From Sporosarcina psychrophila (lineage in GTDB: Bacteria > Bacillota > Bacilli > Bacillales_A > Planococcaceae), in NCBI RefSeq assembly GCF_001590685.1, contig NZ_CP014616.1, forward strand, positions 3,967,001 through 4,031,000: DNA of 64,000 bases, written 5' to 3'. Positions 9,852-18,414 of the stretch are shown piece after piece. The notes beneath the pieces are model-generated. The model did no database searches. It saw only the letters and a list, made by a program, of their open reading frames with translations, and was not told where the DNA came from. How positions within the stretch are numbered: position 1 is the stretch's first letter; each line of letters begins with the position of its first letter. A program made the position numbers and the translations under genes.

Positions 9852-11330
9852 TCAGCCCATACGGTACGCAAAAGGCGTGCTGTTTTCAAATTGTTTGAAC
9901 TTCGTAGTAAAGTAACTTTGATGTGAATAACCGACTAAACGGGAAATTTCTTCAATAGAAAGCTCCGTCTCCTGAAGCAGTCGTTTCGCTTCTTCTATTC
10001 GGACGTGGTGCAACACAATACGGAAAGACTGATCGGACTCTGCCGCAAACCGTCGACTCAATGTGCTTTTGTTAATGCGTAATGATTCTGCACAATTCGT
10101 CAATCCCCACTGCGCGTCCCAATAATTCGCTTCTATCAAGACCTTTGTCTTCTCAACGAGGGATTGCTCGCCTTCCCGTATATACAAGTTAACGGTTTCA
10201 TCCGATATGAGACGGATTGTGAAAGCAAGCAATTCCTGCACCACTTCATAAATGATCGGACTTTGGAGTATTTGTTGGAAAACTGCATAATAAGCAGCTT
10301 CCCAATCATCCGTTTGCAGTTTATATGATTTCATATAACGCCGGATTTGCGCAAGAACACTTGTCAGGCGAACACGGACCATTTCCGGATCGGGATATGG
10401 TCTTTTATAGGTAAGGAATTCTTTTTCAGCCCAGTCGCGGATTCCTTTCGCATCCCGTTTCTCCAACATCTCAATCCACTCCCGCTGTTCAAGCGGCGTG
10501 AGGAAGGGATCCATCGGCGACCAATGGACTTGCTCGTTATCCGACAAAATAATGTCATAGCCTTCGAAAAATATCTCTTCCGTCCGTTTTTTCGTTTGAA
10601 CATACGTTTCTTTAATTGACTGGGGTGATGAGAGCTCATGACAAATAATGGCCAGTGGTTCTCCCGCTTGCTCCTTCCATTGTACGAGAAACGTACGGTA
10701 TTCCTCTTGGAAATAGTCTCGATCCTTCACGTCATGGACACAAAGGATAAACTCAGTCAAAGCAAAAAACTGATGCGTTTTTGTAAACGGGAACCGTTGC
10801 AATGCATCGTAGATTAAAGGCAGTGCCCCCGATTTTTTTGGTAGAAAAGCAGCCATCGCAATCGGTTCTGCATGCATCCGTTCTAAAAAGAACAAATCCG
10901 CATAGTCAATTGGTGCAACAGTCTTTTCAACGCTTAGCCTGATTGCGTTCTCACGCTGCTTATTTCTTAGCTGATAGCGAACTTGCTGGACTTGTTTAAT
11001 TAAATTCGTTGGAGAAAATGGACGGAACAACACATCCTCTGCATGAAAGCGTAGACCGCGATAGGCTGTTTGAAAAATTCGTTCGGAGGAGATTCCGATC
11101 CAGCAAATAGTAACTTTTTGCAACAATTCCTCAATGCCTTCGTTTTCATGGGTCCAGGCATCCATATCCAATAACAGCAAATCCGGCGGGTCGTTTTCAA
11201 ATTGATGGACATACGCTTCCAACGTACTAAAAGTCGTCATGACCGCACCAGACAAATGGGTTTCAATAATCCATCGAATCCCTTCCGCTTCCAGTCTGTC
11301 CTTTGCTACCAAATGGACTTTCAAACTCAT
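9852..11330 (-). CDS. AraC-family regulator with degenerate receiver domain, likely hut regulator
   Basis: A 492-residue protein. Residues 1-120 resemble a response-regulator receiver (KVHLVAKDRLEAEGIRWIIE, PDLLLLDMDAW with the phospho-acceptor-like Asp, then LFRPFSPTNLIKQV). The middle is unrecognised. The C-terminal hundred residues form a two-helix AraC DNA-binding domain: NCAESLRINKSTLSRRFAAE and EEISRLVGYSHQSYFTTKFKQ. The architecture is that of two-component YesN-like regulators, but no sensor kinase is adjacent. It lies immediately upstream of hutU in the same direction, with its own terminator, so control of the hut operon is inferred from position only. The ATG at 11330 has a weak ribosome site; a GTG one codon earlier is possible. 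Confidence 0.85.
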   Translation of the reverse strand: MSLKVHLVAKDRLEAEGIRWIIETHLSGAVMTTFSTLEAYVHQFENDPPDLLLLDMDAWTHENEGIEELLQKVTICWIGISSERIFQTAYRGLRFHAEDVLFRPFSPTNLIKQVQQVRYQLRNKQRENAIRLSVEKTVAPIDYADLFFLERMHAEPIAMAAFLPKKSGALPLIYDALQRFPFTKTHQFFALTEFILCVHDVKDRDYFQEEYRTFLVQWKEQAGEPLAIICHELSSPQSIKETYVQTKKRTEEIFFEGYDIILSDNEQVHWSPMDPFLTPLEQREWIEMLEKRDAKGIRDWAEKEFLTYKRPYPDPEMVRVRLTSVLAQIRRYMKSYKLQTDDWEAAYYAVFQQILQSPIIYEVVQELLAFTIRLISDETVNLYIREGEQSLVEKTKVLIEANYWDAQWGLTNCAESLRINKSTLSRRFAAESDQSFRIVLHHVRIEEAKRLLQETELSIEEISRLVGYSHQSYFTTKFKQFENSTPFAYRMG

Positions 11331-11503
11331 CACATCACTTTTACAGGTAATTTATATTTCCAAAATCGAGTATAGAAAATGAGTGACAGGTATCTGCGCG
11401 CCACATAATGACGACAATTCACAAGCACCTGAAATTTAGTGGTGCCTGACACTTACTCCGGCACATACATCTTTTGCAATGGTAATAAAGCTCTGATGTC
11501 GTT

Positions 11504-11796
11504 CTACATCTTTTCATACCAATGCACAACTAACTTAACAAGTTCTTCTAAATCCACTAGACTTACGGAATTGTGTTTAGCTACAGATACAGCCTATGCT
11601 GTAAAGCCACCGGTAAAGACGAAAAGACTGTCGCGTCATTAGGATTTGCACCAAGTAATGGTTGTACTTCAGGAGCTGTTGCAGAAGCCTTCCAGTGTTT
11701 GACTTTGGCCTTAATGAACGGTTTCTCAAATCCAAACGCATCATTAAAAGCAAGGATTTCTACACCGCCATCGGGACCTTTCGGACTCATTCGCAC
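11504..11796 (-). pseudogene. Mrr-type restriction endonuclease C-terminal relic, frameshifted
   Basis: On the minus strand the first frame reads SPKGPDGGVEILAFNDAFGF, then an AKVKHWKASATAPEVQPLLG segment. After a frameshift near 11620, with an in-frame TAG, the next frame reads AVSVAKHNSVSLVDLEELVK and ends HWYEKM. This matches the layout of the Mrr/COG4127 restriction endonuclease domain: SP.GPDGGVDI, a Q/KVK core, PEVQ.L.G, TGGFT, then a LIDGEELV..I..HYE end. The upstream nuclease N-terminus is missing and replaced by a stop. It is a decayed fragment of a methyl-directed restriction gene; no activity is expected. Confidence 0.7.
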
Positions 11797-11861
11797 CTAT
11801 TCTAATATGAATTTAAACTTAAAAATAAGTAATGGAATGGCCTAAATGCAAACGCTTACCA

Positions 11862-11930
11862 TAAGTCTAGAGTATCATAAATTCAGATTTAACAAACGAA
11901 ACTCGCGACTTATGTTTTTCTACTAGTCAT
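11862..11930. repeat. Dispersed repeat, type C, copy 1
   Basis: ATAAGTCTAGAGTATCATAA followed by an ATTCAGA.TTAA.AAA stretch and CTTAT.TTT.CTACTA. A second copy with the same order of blocks occurs at about 60950-61020 in the same orientation. Short, function unknown. Confidence 0.45.
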
Positions 11931-12057
11931 TTGAATTTCTTGCGCCATCATTGCTCCTAGTAAAATGAAGAAGTAGCGAAATAGAACATGCATGTGCGTT
12001 TCTTTTTCATGCTATTTTCTCATAGGAGGATTACAATCCTTTAGCATTCGAGGTGGC

Positions 12058-12351
12058 ATGATCGATGAATTGAGGAAGGAAAGCCAATTTGAAGAAAATG
12101 TAATGCAGACGGAAGATGAGTCCCTTCAAATCATTAATGATATAGCAACCCCGGTTACAGCTGAATGGAGAGATTGTCTCGTAAATGCGATGGATCGGCT
12201 GACTCTTGCCGAACAACAACTCGTCCAACGCCTTTTCATAGAAGGGTTCACACTTTCGGAATGTGCTGAGCAATACGGAATTAAAGTTGCGGGAGTGAAG
12301 AAACTGCGGGAGCGCATGCTCGTGAAACTGAGAAATGAATTGACTGGGTGA
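12058..12351 (+). CDS. Small sigma-70 region-4-like protein
   Basis: A 97-residue protein when started at the ATG at 12058, which has GAGGTGG just upstream; a longer frame from 11992 lacks a ribosome site. Residues 45-97 (DRLTLAEQQLVQRLFIEGF, then TLSECAEQYGIKVAGVKKLR) form a helix-turn-helix like region 4 of sigma-70 factors. The first 40 residues are acidic and unrecognised; there is no region 2. It could be the tail of an ECF-type sigma factor or a stand-alone DNA-binding regulator. It is the only plus-strand gene in this part of the window. Confidence 0.6.
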   Translation: MIDELRKESQFEENVMQTEDESLQIINDIATPVTAEWRDCLVNAMDRLTLAEQQLVQRLFIEGFTLSECAEQYGIKVAGVKKLRERMLVKLRNELTG

Positions 12352-12527
12352 GGGTTACTTTTTAGTGGCGGTTAGGCACTTCACTGATTTTGTTGATTGT
12401 ACATTTCCCGAAATTTGTTGGATACTTTCCAAGGACTCTACAATTCGTCATTGTCATTCCCAAGCTAAAGTCTTGAGGTCCGGTAAGTAGTTTGGTATAA
12501 AGTTTGCTTCCTATATTCAATTAGTAG

Positions 12528-12568
12528 AAAATCCCCTTCCGTCACGCTTAGTAATGGAAGGAGATTTT
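12528..12568. terminator. Bidirectional terminator
   Basis: AAAATCCCCTTCC (12528-12540) pairs with GGAAGGAGATTTT (12556-12568) apart from one mismatch. It lies between the plus-strand sigma-like gene and the minus-strand M29 gene and has T runs on both sides, so it can end both transcripts. Confidence 0.75.
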
Positions 12569-12607
12569 TATAGTTGATTGGTCAGCCTCTAGGAGACAGA
12601 TACTTTC

Positions 12608-13519
12608 TCAGTCCCACTCCACCTTTGGGTTCTTTGTCACACAATCAATGTGCACGTTCGTTTTAATCGTCCCTCCAAATGTGTGATTGGAGCCGAATGC
12701 GACGTGAATTGTATTGTAGGCTTTTTCATCTTCTAGTATGTTGCCTGTCAGGCGGGCAGCATGGTTTGTGCCAATTCCAAGTTCGCAAAGGAAGCGGCCG
12801 TCTCCTTCTCCTAGCAACCCCAGTAATTGTGCACCGACTTCCCCGCTCGCAGTCACCAACCGACCACGTTCAATCGTTAATACGACTGGTTCTTGCAGCA
12901 ATCCAATTCCAGCTATCGAGCCGTCTATTTCGATTTCCCCTTCAGCTACTCCTTCGATAGGCGCAATATACGCTTCTCCTGACGGTAGGTTTCCAGATGC
13001 TGCCTTTGTCCGAAATACACCCGTGCTCGGAACACCGTCCCTACCTTCGACAGGGATAACTAGTTCATGCCGGTCACCTGTGCGAATCGTCACTGTTTTC
13101 GCCTGCGTCAGGTTCGAGGTCATTTCATGCGTTTCTTTTTCCACAACGCTGTAATCCGCCACCATCGCACCATTTAGGAACATATCTTCCGTAATACCTG
13201 GCATTGTAATGACGCTAATTCCTTGTGAATTTGCACTTTTACGTGCGACGGTATGTGTCAAGGAATGCTTCGTCAAACAAAATACCAAGTCATAATTTAA
13301 CATTTCCTGTGCCGTCGCTTCCGGGGGCTCTTCACCCGATTTCGTTCTGTCTTCCATGACATGCGAACTCACTTGCCACCCGTCTTTCTCCAGCGCATCA
13401 CCGAACTTCCTACCTAATTTTTCGGTGCTGACATCCGTAAGAACGAGAATATTGACGGTTTTATCGATAGAGAAGTTATTTACCATTAATGATGCAACTG
13501 TCTGTTGAAAATCTTTCAA
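12608..13519 (-). CDS. M29/COG2309-type aminopeptidase-like metalloenzyme
   Basis: A 303-residue protein starting at TTG 13519, with a GGGTGAAG ribosome site. The C-terminal half has the conserved COG2309 (leucyl aminopeptidase / aminopeptidase T-like) blocks: LPSGEAYIAPIEGVAEGEIE, LCELGIGTNHAARLTGNILEDEKAYNTIHVAFGSN in two parts, and a final H near GGTIKTNVHIDC. These contribute Glu and His metal ligands in the family. Relatives also include 2,5-dihydroxypyridine ring-cleaving dioxygenases, so peptidase chemistry is not certain. It follows AroM but a strong hairpin lies between them, so it may be expressed at a lower level. Confidence 0.8.
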   Translation of the reverse strand: MKDFQQTVASLMVNNFSIDKTVNILVLTDVSTEKLGRKFGDALEKDGWQVSSHVMEDRTKSGEEPPEATAQEMLNYDLVFCLTKHSLTHTVARKSANSQGISVITMPGITEDMFLNGAMVADYSVVEKETHEMTSNLTQAKTVTIRTGDRHELVIPVEGRDGVPSTGVFRTKAASGNLPSGEAYIAPIEGVAEGEIEIDGSIAGIGLLQEPVVLTIERGRLVTASGEVGAQLLGLLGEGDGRFLCELGIGTNHAARLTGNILEDEKAYNTIHVAFGSNHTFGGTIKTNVHIDCVTKNPKVEWD

Positions 13520-13553
13520 TTTTTCTTCACCCTTTCGTTTCGAAAAAATCTTA

Positions 13554-13593
13554 AAATGAAGTCAACCATTCGCATGAATGGTTGACTTCATTT
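13554..13593. terminator. 18-bp perfect hairpin between AroM and M29 genes
   Basis: AAATGAAGTCAACCATTC and its exact reverse complement surround a GCAT loop. T-rich sequence follows on both strands. Read on the minus strand it would end, fully or partly, the transcript of the ABC-DUF917-DUF1177-AroM unit before the M29 gene. Confidence 0.85.
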
Positions 13594-13616
13594 CTTGTTC
13601 TATAATAGAACCTAGA

Positions 13617-14276
13617 CTATGATAACTCTGCTGCGATACGAGCAACGATACTCCTAGGTAGGATAACAGGGAGACCGGTTGTTTCTTTCACAACTATTTT
13701 ATGTCTTTCTGTATACCCCATGCAATCCAGAACAATGACCGTAGCACCTAGTTCTTTAAGTTTAAGCGAGGGTGTAATCAAATCTTCATCACTTTGATAA
13801 GGATTAGCGCTTTCTACGGCAAGGGGAATGTCCCCCCACTTTTCCATTAATGTATCTTTTTGTTCCATTAACGGAACAATTATACCTAATTTCCCATTTC
13901 CCAATACACTTTCCACCATCCCATTTAAGACTTTATCGGGAAATAGCAATGGTTTATTGTGAATGAATGTCGGAAAACTTCCTGTACAAAGGAGAATTGT
14001 ACTTGATACTTCCTCCTCAAGCTTTGCTATTTTTTCTTGTACTAAAGGAAGAAGCTTTGACTTTCCTAGTTTTGCATAACTCCCTGATCGAAGTCTAGAT
14101 ACATAAGTGGGTTCTCCATCCGAAGGTGCAAACGCCTCAATTTCCTCAAGAGATAAGTCGTCTAGTGCTCCAGCTTCAATAAATTCACAATCATCACCTA
14201 GTAATGGTGCCATCTCTGGTGTCATATCCACACGTGGCGATTGACCAATCGTGATTAATCCAATCTTCTTAACCAT
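13617..14276 (-). CDS. AroM family protein
   Basis: A 219-residue protein with the family start KIGLITIGQSPRVDMTPEM, ILLCTGSFP in the middle and VIVLDCMGYTERHK near the end. The cysteines in CTGSF and DCMGY sit where Asp/Glu-racemase-like enzymes carry their catalytic pair; that comparison is my inference. AroM is named from the E. coli aroL-yaiA-aroM locus and has no established reaction. The ATG lies inside the last codons of DUF1177 (8-base overlap), so translation is coupled. Confidence 0.88.
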   Translation of the reverse strand: MVKKIGLITIGQSPRVDMTPEMAPLLGDDCEFIEAGALDDLSLEEIEAFAPSDGEPTYVSRLRSGSYAKLGKSKLLPLVQEKIAKLEEEVSSTILLCTGSFPTFIHNKPLLFPDKVLNGMVESVLGNGKLGIIVPLMEQKDTLMEKWGDIPLAVESANPYQSDEDLITPSLKLKELGATVIVLDCMGYTERHKIVVKETTGLPVILPRSIVARIAAELS

Positions 14277-15216
14277 GGGTATGAGTCTTTCCTAGGGTTT
14301 GTAAAAACTTCATTGAACCATATAGATTGAGTAAATGTTCAAATTCCTGCTCGTCATAAAATGATATAGTCCCCGCAGTAAATTCTTTAGCGACTTCTAC
14401 CGCAAATCGAACAGCCTGAGCGATATCTACTTCATGACTTGCCCCTGTCCCGCAGCCCGGAACGGCTGATTGCGCTGTAAGTGCTAATCCTACAACTGGC
14501 ACATCCGTTGCAACTGCTGGCTGAAGAATACTATTCAAATGGTAAACATCATTTCCATAAGGTGTAATATCCTGAGTAGTAATAGCAAACGTTACGGGTA
14601 GATTGCCAGTTGTCATCGACATAATACGCAATAAATCGTCACTGAACTTTAAAATATATCCCTCTTTAACAGTTGGCGACAACGCTATTCCACGATGATT
14701 AATCACTTGATTTCCTCTAGTCGTATCAATGGATAAAATAGCATCTACTTCATCTAAAACCTCATATTGATTCATCGTAAGAATGTCTACTGGAGATCCC
14801 ATAAAGTCCACGGGTTCATGTGGTTCAGTTGGAGCATTAGGGCAAATATGTGTTGTAATTGCCACGTCACCTACCAAACGATCCCCTTTTTTGGACATAT
14901 CCGCTAACTTCGCTGCAGCGGCTATTGCTGAAACTGCCCCATCAGCATCTGATACAATACCAATTCGACTTGGCCTTGCCCCAATTCCACCCAATCGTCC
15001 GACGATACCAAATGTTTTCGACTGTCCGCCTATTGATTTCCCATTAGTACCTTTGATAATAATTTTAACAAAGTCTGTCGAGCCCTGTTCACCTTGAACT
15101 GTTTCAGAAGTTGCTACTACGTGCTCATAGTGCTTAAATAAATCGACAACCATTTCACCACTTGCATTTGGATCATCTAATAATTCAAGGATATTCATAC
15201 TATGTTGCAATGACAT
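14269..15216 (-). CDS. DUF1177 family protein
   Basis: A 315-residue soluble protein with a GAGGAGGG ribosome site. Distinctive family stretches are TFGIVGRLGGIGARPSRIGI, VSDADGAVSAIAAAAKLADM, VAITTHICPNAPTEPHEPVD and VPGCGTGASHEVDIAQAVRF. The His/Cys/Asp-rich motifs (HICPN, GCGTGASHE) suggest a metal or catalytic centre, but no function is established. It sits between DUF917 and AroM in one operon and is probably co-translated with AroM. Confidence 0.88.
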   Translation of the reverse strand: MSLQHSMNILELLDDPNASGEMVVDLFKHYEHVVATSETVQGEQGSTDFVKIIIKGTNGKSIGGQSKTFGIVGRLGGIGARPSRIGIVSDADGAVSAIAAAAKLADMSKKGDRLVGDVAITTHICPNAPTEPHEPVDFMGSPVDILTMNQYEVLDEVDAILSIDTTRGNQVINHRGIALSPTVKEGYILKFSDDLLRIMSMTTGNLPVTFAITTQDITPYGNDVYHLNSILQPAVATDVPVVGLALTAQSAVPGCGTGASHEVDIAQAVRFAVEVAKEFTAGTISFYDEQEFEHLLNLYGSMKFLQTLGKTHTHG

Positions 15217-15270
15217 GCTTTTCCCTCCTCTTATTTAGTGAATATACTAATTTTTTATTTCAAATTTCAT

Positions 15271-16383
15271 TTACAGACTCCTAGCGCCTACTAATGATTC
15301 AATGTAAGGAAGGATCTTTATATTGAGTACTTCTTCTATGACTTCATAGTTCTTCGCAGAAAACATGCCGCTACCTAAACGTAGATTTTGATAGGGTGCC
15401 GTAATTACGACGATATGATCACCCTCTGCTAACTCCGATGATGTAACAGGTAGTCCTGTACTAGCTGAAAATGTCATAATCATATCAGGGAATGTCGTTA
15501 CCCGTTCTCCCTTATTATTATCGACTGACATATATTCGTTCCAAAATGTTAAATCATAGTTACCGGATAATGATTTAAGTGTAAATCTCCCTACATCGAA
15601 TCCATCTTTCGTTTCCAATTCAAAGGATTTTACTTTTCCTTCATTGATGATTTTTCCACCTAGTACAGAAACTACTCTCTCTATTTTATCTTGTGGGGTT
15701 GTTCCATTCACATTCGCTAGTCCGACCTCAACTGCATGTGAAATAGCATTTATAGCTCCGTTAGATTTAATGTACGCTGCTGAAACGGGATTTCTAGCAA
15801 CAGTGACTAATCCGCCAGCTTGAACAGCCGCCTGCCTAATCATCTTAGAACAGCTTTGAATATTTCCTTTGACTACCATTTCCACTCTAGCAGGCGTCCC
15901 TTTCTTTCCACCAACACCAACTTGAATGGATTCGTAATCTTCTAATTCAGTTAAACCCATTGATCCCATTATCCCTGTTGGATGTGCACGTCCATTACAA
16001 GCGGCATCTAAAATTGGAATGCCAGTAATCGCCGACTGTAATAAACCATTTACTGTCGCCGCTCCCCCATTCTCATTTACAATATACGCGCTTGGTTTAA
16101 CGCCCACTGTGGTCTCTAGCAATTCAATGGCTTTTAAATAATCCGTAGGCCTCACGTATTGCTCTTTTGCCGCAGGGGCACCTACTCCAGATACAGTAAT
16201 AATAACGCCACCGTCGTCCTTCAATTCATCTAATTGAATAAACGTCGGTGTTCCAAGTTCAAAGGCTAGTTCAGCGAATTCCCTCCCACTTTTCATGGAA
16301 CCACCACCACCGCCACCAAGAATACAGCCACCTATTACTAAAGGGTCTATTAGATCTTTGGTTAACTTTTCTACTATAAACAA
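15271..16383 (-). CDS. DUF917 family protein (S-methyl thiohydantoin desulfurase-like)
   Basis: A 370-residue protein starting at TTG 16383, with GAGGTG six bases upstream and only 3 bases after the ABC ATPase stop. The N-terminus holds the family signature GGCILGGGGGGSMKSGR; later come VNENGGAATVNGLLQSAITG and DAACNGRAHPTGIMG. DUF917 proteins are often next to hydantoinase/hydantoin-racemase genes, and part of the family is described as S-methyl thiohydantoin desulfurase. Here it follows a peptide-type ABC importer, pointing to a small cyclic amide or amino-acid derivative as substrate. The actual substrate is unknown. Confidence 0.88.
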   Translation of the reverse strand: MFIVEKLTKDLIDPLVIGGCILGGGGGGSMKSGREFAELAFELGTPTFIQLDELKDDGGVIITVSGVGAPAAKEQYVRPTDYLKAIELLETTVGVKPSAYIVNENGGAATVNGLLQSAITGIPILDAACNGRAHPTGIMGSMGLTELEDYESIQVGVGGKKGTPARVEMVVKGNIQSCSKMIRQAAVQAGGLVTVARNPVSAAYIKSNGAINAISHAVEVGLANVNGTTPQDKIERVVSVLGGKIINEGKVKSFELETKDGFDVGRFTLKSLSGNYDLTFWNEYMSVDNNKGERVTTFPDMIMTFSASTGLPVTSSELAEGDHIVVITAPYQNLRLGSGMFSAKNYEVIEEVLNIKILPYIESLVGARSL

Positions 16384-16386
16384 TGT

Positions 16387-17388
16387 CTACACCTCTACCT
16401 TTGTATTATTGATTTTATCTACCAAATGACACCGGGTAAATGAACCGCTTTTTGTCACAAGTAATTCAGGTACAGTCATGCATATCGCCTCTGCATAGGG
16501 ACACCTCGTGTGAAACTTACAGCCTAATGGCATATTAGCAGGACTTGGTATTTCCCCTTTTAACGGAATTTTCACCGGCAACATAGATTGTTCGTCATCA
16601 CTCACAACAGGTATTGATGACAACAAAGACTGCGTATAGGGGTTTTGTGGATTGGTGTATAGGGTTTCAACATCAGCATATTCAACGATACTTCCTAGAT
16701 ACATAACCGCGACGTGATCAGCAAAGTTTCTTACCAAACTTAAATCATGGGTAATAAATAAGTACGTAAGATCAAACTTTTTTTGCAAGTCTTTTAACAA
16801 TGTAATAATTTTTGCCTGCACAGAAACATCTAACGCAGAAGTTGGCTCATCCAGTACGATAAACTTAGGATTCAATGCCAAAGCCCTGGCAATCCCAATC
16901 CGCTGCTTTTGACCACCACTTAAGGAATGAGGATAACGATAGAGAAACTCCTCTGGCAATTCAACAAGATTAATTAATTCTTTCACTTTTTTTAACCGTG
17001 AAGCTGCATCCCCAAAATTATGAATAAGTAAAGGAGCCTCTAATATATCTTTAATTTTTTTCCTTGGGTTTAAAGAAGTAGATGGATCTTGATGAACCAT
17101 TTGCATTTGTTGCTTTAACTTCTTTAATTCTTTATCACCAATGCTTGAGATATCCCTGCCATCGAATTGGACATTCCCTTCTGTCAACTCGTAGAAACGC
17201 ATAATAGACTTAGCTAAAGTTGTTTTTCCTGAACCCGATTCGCCAACAACAGCCAACGTGGTACCAGTACGTAAGTTAAAAGTAATATCATCGACTGCCT
17301 TTACATCCCCAACTTTTCTCTTGAAAAAACCTTTATTAATGGGAAAGTACTTCTTTAACTTTTCTACCTGCAGTATGTTGGTGTCCAT
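16387..17388 (-). CDS. Oligopeptide/dipeptide ABC transporter ATPase (OppF/DppF type)
   Basis: A 333-residue ATPase. The ATG at 17388 has GGGGGTG upstream; the longer frame to 17436 is rejected. Walker A GESGSGKTT, signature LSGGQKQRIG, Walker B FIVLDEPTSALD and the switch His in FITHDLSLV are intact. The C-terminal oligopeptide-type extension carries the cysteine pattern CKFHTRCPYAEAIC, characteristic of OppD/OppF ATPases. It overlaps the preceding OppD-type gene by 53 bases. Confidence 0.93.
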   Translation of the reverse strand: MDTNILQVEKLKKYFPINKGFFKRKVGDVKAVDDITFNLRTGTTLAVVGESGSGKTTLAKSIMRFYELTEGNVQFDGRDISSIGDKELKKLKQQMQMVHQDPSTSLNPRKKIKDILEAPLLIHNFGDAASRLKKVKELINLVELPEEFLYRYPHSLSGGQKQRIGIARALALNPKFIVLDEPTSALDVSVQAKIITLLKDLQKKFDLTYLFITHDLSLVRNFADHVAVMYLGSIVEYADVETLYTNPQNPYTQSLLSSIPVVSDDEQSMLPVKIPLKGEIPSPANMPLGCKFHTRCPYAEAICMTVPELLVTKSGSFTRCHLVDKINNTKVEV

Positions 17389-18409
17389 CAATTTCACCCC
17401 CTTCATCAAAAAGATGACAAGACACACTTCGACCATCAGGCATTTTTTTCAGTGTTGGTGGCACTACATTGCATTTATCCATTCGCATCGAACAGCGATC
17501 GTAAAAACGACAGCCCGGAGGCGGATTGATGAAATCTGGTATTTTACCGTCGATTCCATCACCCATTTGACCATTCAACTTAGGAATAGAGCTTAATAAG
17601 CCTTTTGTATAGGGATGATAGGATTCACTGAACAGCGTTTGTGTAACTGCTTCCTCAATAACTTCACCGGCATACATGACATAGACCCGATCACTGATCA
17701 TCCTTGCTACTCCCAAATTATGCGTAATGAATATCATTGAAATGCCTTCCATTTCAACTAATCTTTTCAATTCTATTAGAATCTGATCCTGAACAGATAC
17801 ATCAAGCGCTGTTCCTGGTTCATCAGCAATTAGAAGTTTGGGCGTATGAATTAAAGCCAATGCAATAACAATCCTTTGCCGCATTCCGCCACTTAATTCA
17901 ACAGGGTAGCGGTCGAGAATCCCCTCTGGATCAGGGATTCTCATTTTTTCCAAGACCTCTATCGCTCTTGCTCTACCTTTTTTCCTTAGCTCTCTTTTTG
18001 CTTTAATGGACGTGAATAATATATTACTTTTTCCTTGCCACATATACACATCGATTAAATGTTGTCCGATTGTGAATACCGGGTTTAGGGCAGTCATAGG
18101 ATCTTGGAAGATCATTGAGATCCCATTCCCCCTGATTTTCTGCCATTCTTTTTCACTTAATCCTAATAAACTTTTACCTTCAAATAGGATTTCACCATTT
18201 TCGAAATGTGCCGGGGGTGTGGGTAATAAACCTAATACAGATCGAACAGTTACAGACTTTCCGCATCCCGATTCGCCAACTAAAGAAATAACTTCCCCTT
18301 TATCGACTTCAAGGGAAACCCCGTTAATGACCTTTGCGACCCCTTCAAAGGATTTGAAGTTTATTTTCAAGTCCTTAATTTCCAGTAACGTTTCGCTCTT
18401 TTCACTCAT
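17336..18409 (-). CDS. Oligopeptide/dipeptide ABC transporter ATPase (OppD/DppD type)
   Basis: Started at ATG 18409 because GAGGGGTG lies six bases upstream; a GTG at 18418 is the alternative. Walker A GESGCGKS, signature LSGGMRQRI, Walker B LLIADEPGTALD and FITHNLG are present, and the C-terminal CRFYDRCSMRMDKC cysteine cluster marks an Opp-type ATPase. A basic insert (KSNILFTSIKAKRELRKKGR, residues about 126-145) lies between the Q-loop and the signature. Together with the OppF-type protein it forms the heteromeric motor of the importer. Confidence 0.93.
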   Translation of the reverse strand: MSEKSETLLEIKDLKINFKSFEGVAKVINGVSLEVDKGEVISLVGESGCGKSVTVRSVLGLLPTPPAHFENGEILFEGKSLLGLSEKEWQKIRGNGISMIFQDPMTALNPVFTIGQHLIDVYMWQGKSNILFTSIKAKRELRKKGRARAIEVLEKMRIPDPEGILDRYPVELSGGMRQRIVIALALIHTPKLLIADEPGTALDVSVQDQILIELKRLVEMEGISMIFITHNLGVARMISDRVYVMYAGEVIEEAVTQTLFSESYHPYTKGLLSSIPKLNGQMGDGIDGKIPDFINPPPGCRFYDRCSMRMDKCNVVPPTLKKMPDGRSVSCHLFDEGGEIDGHQHTAGRKVKEVLSH

Positions 18410-18414
18410 TATGT

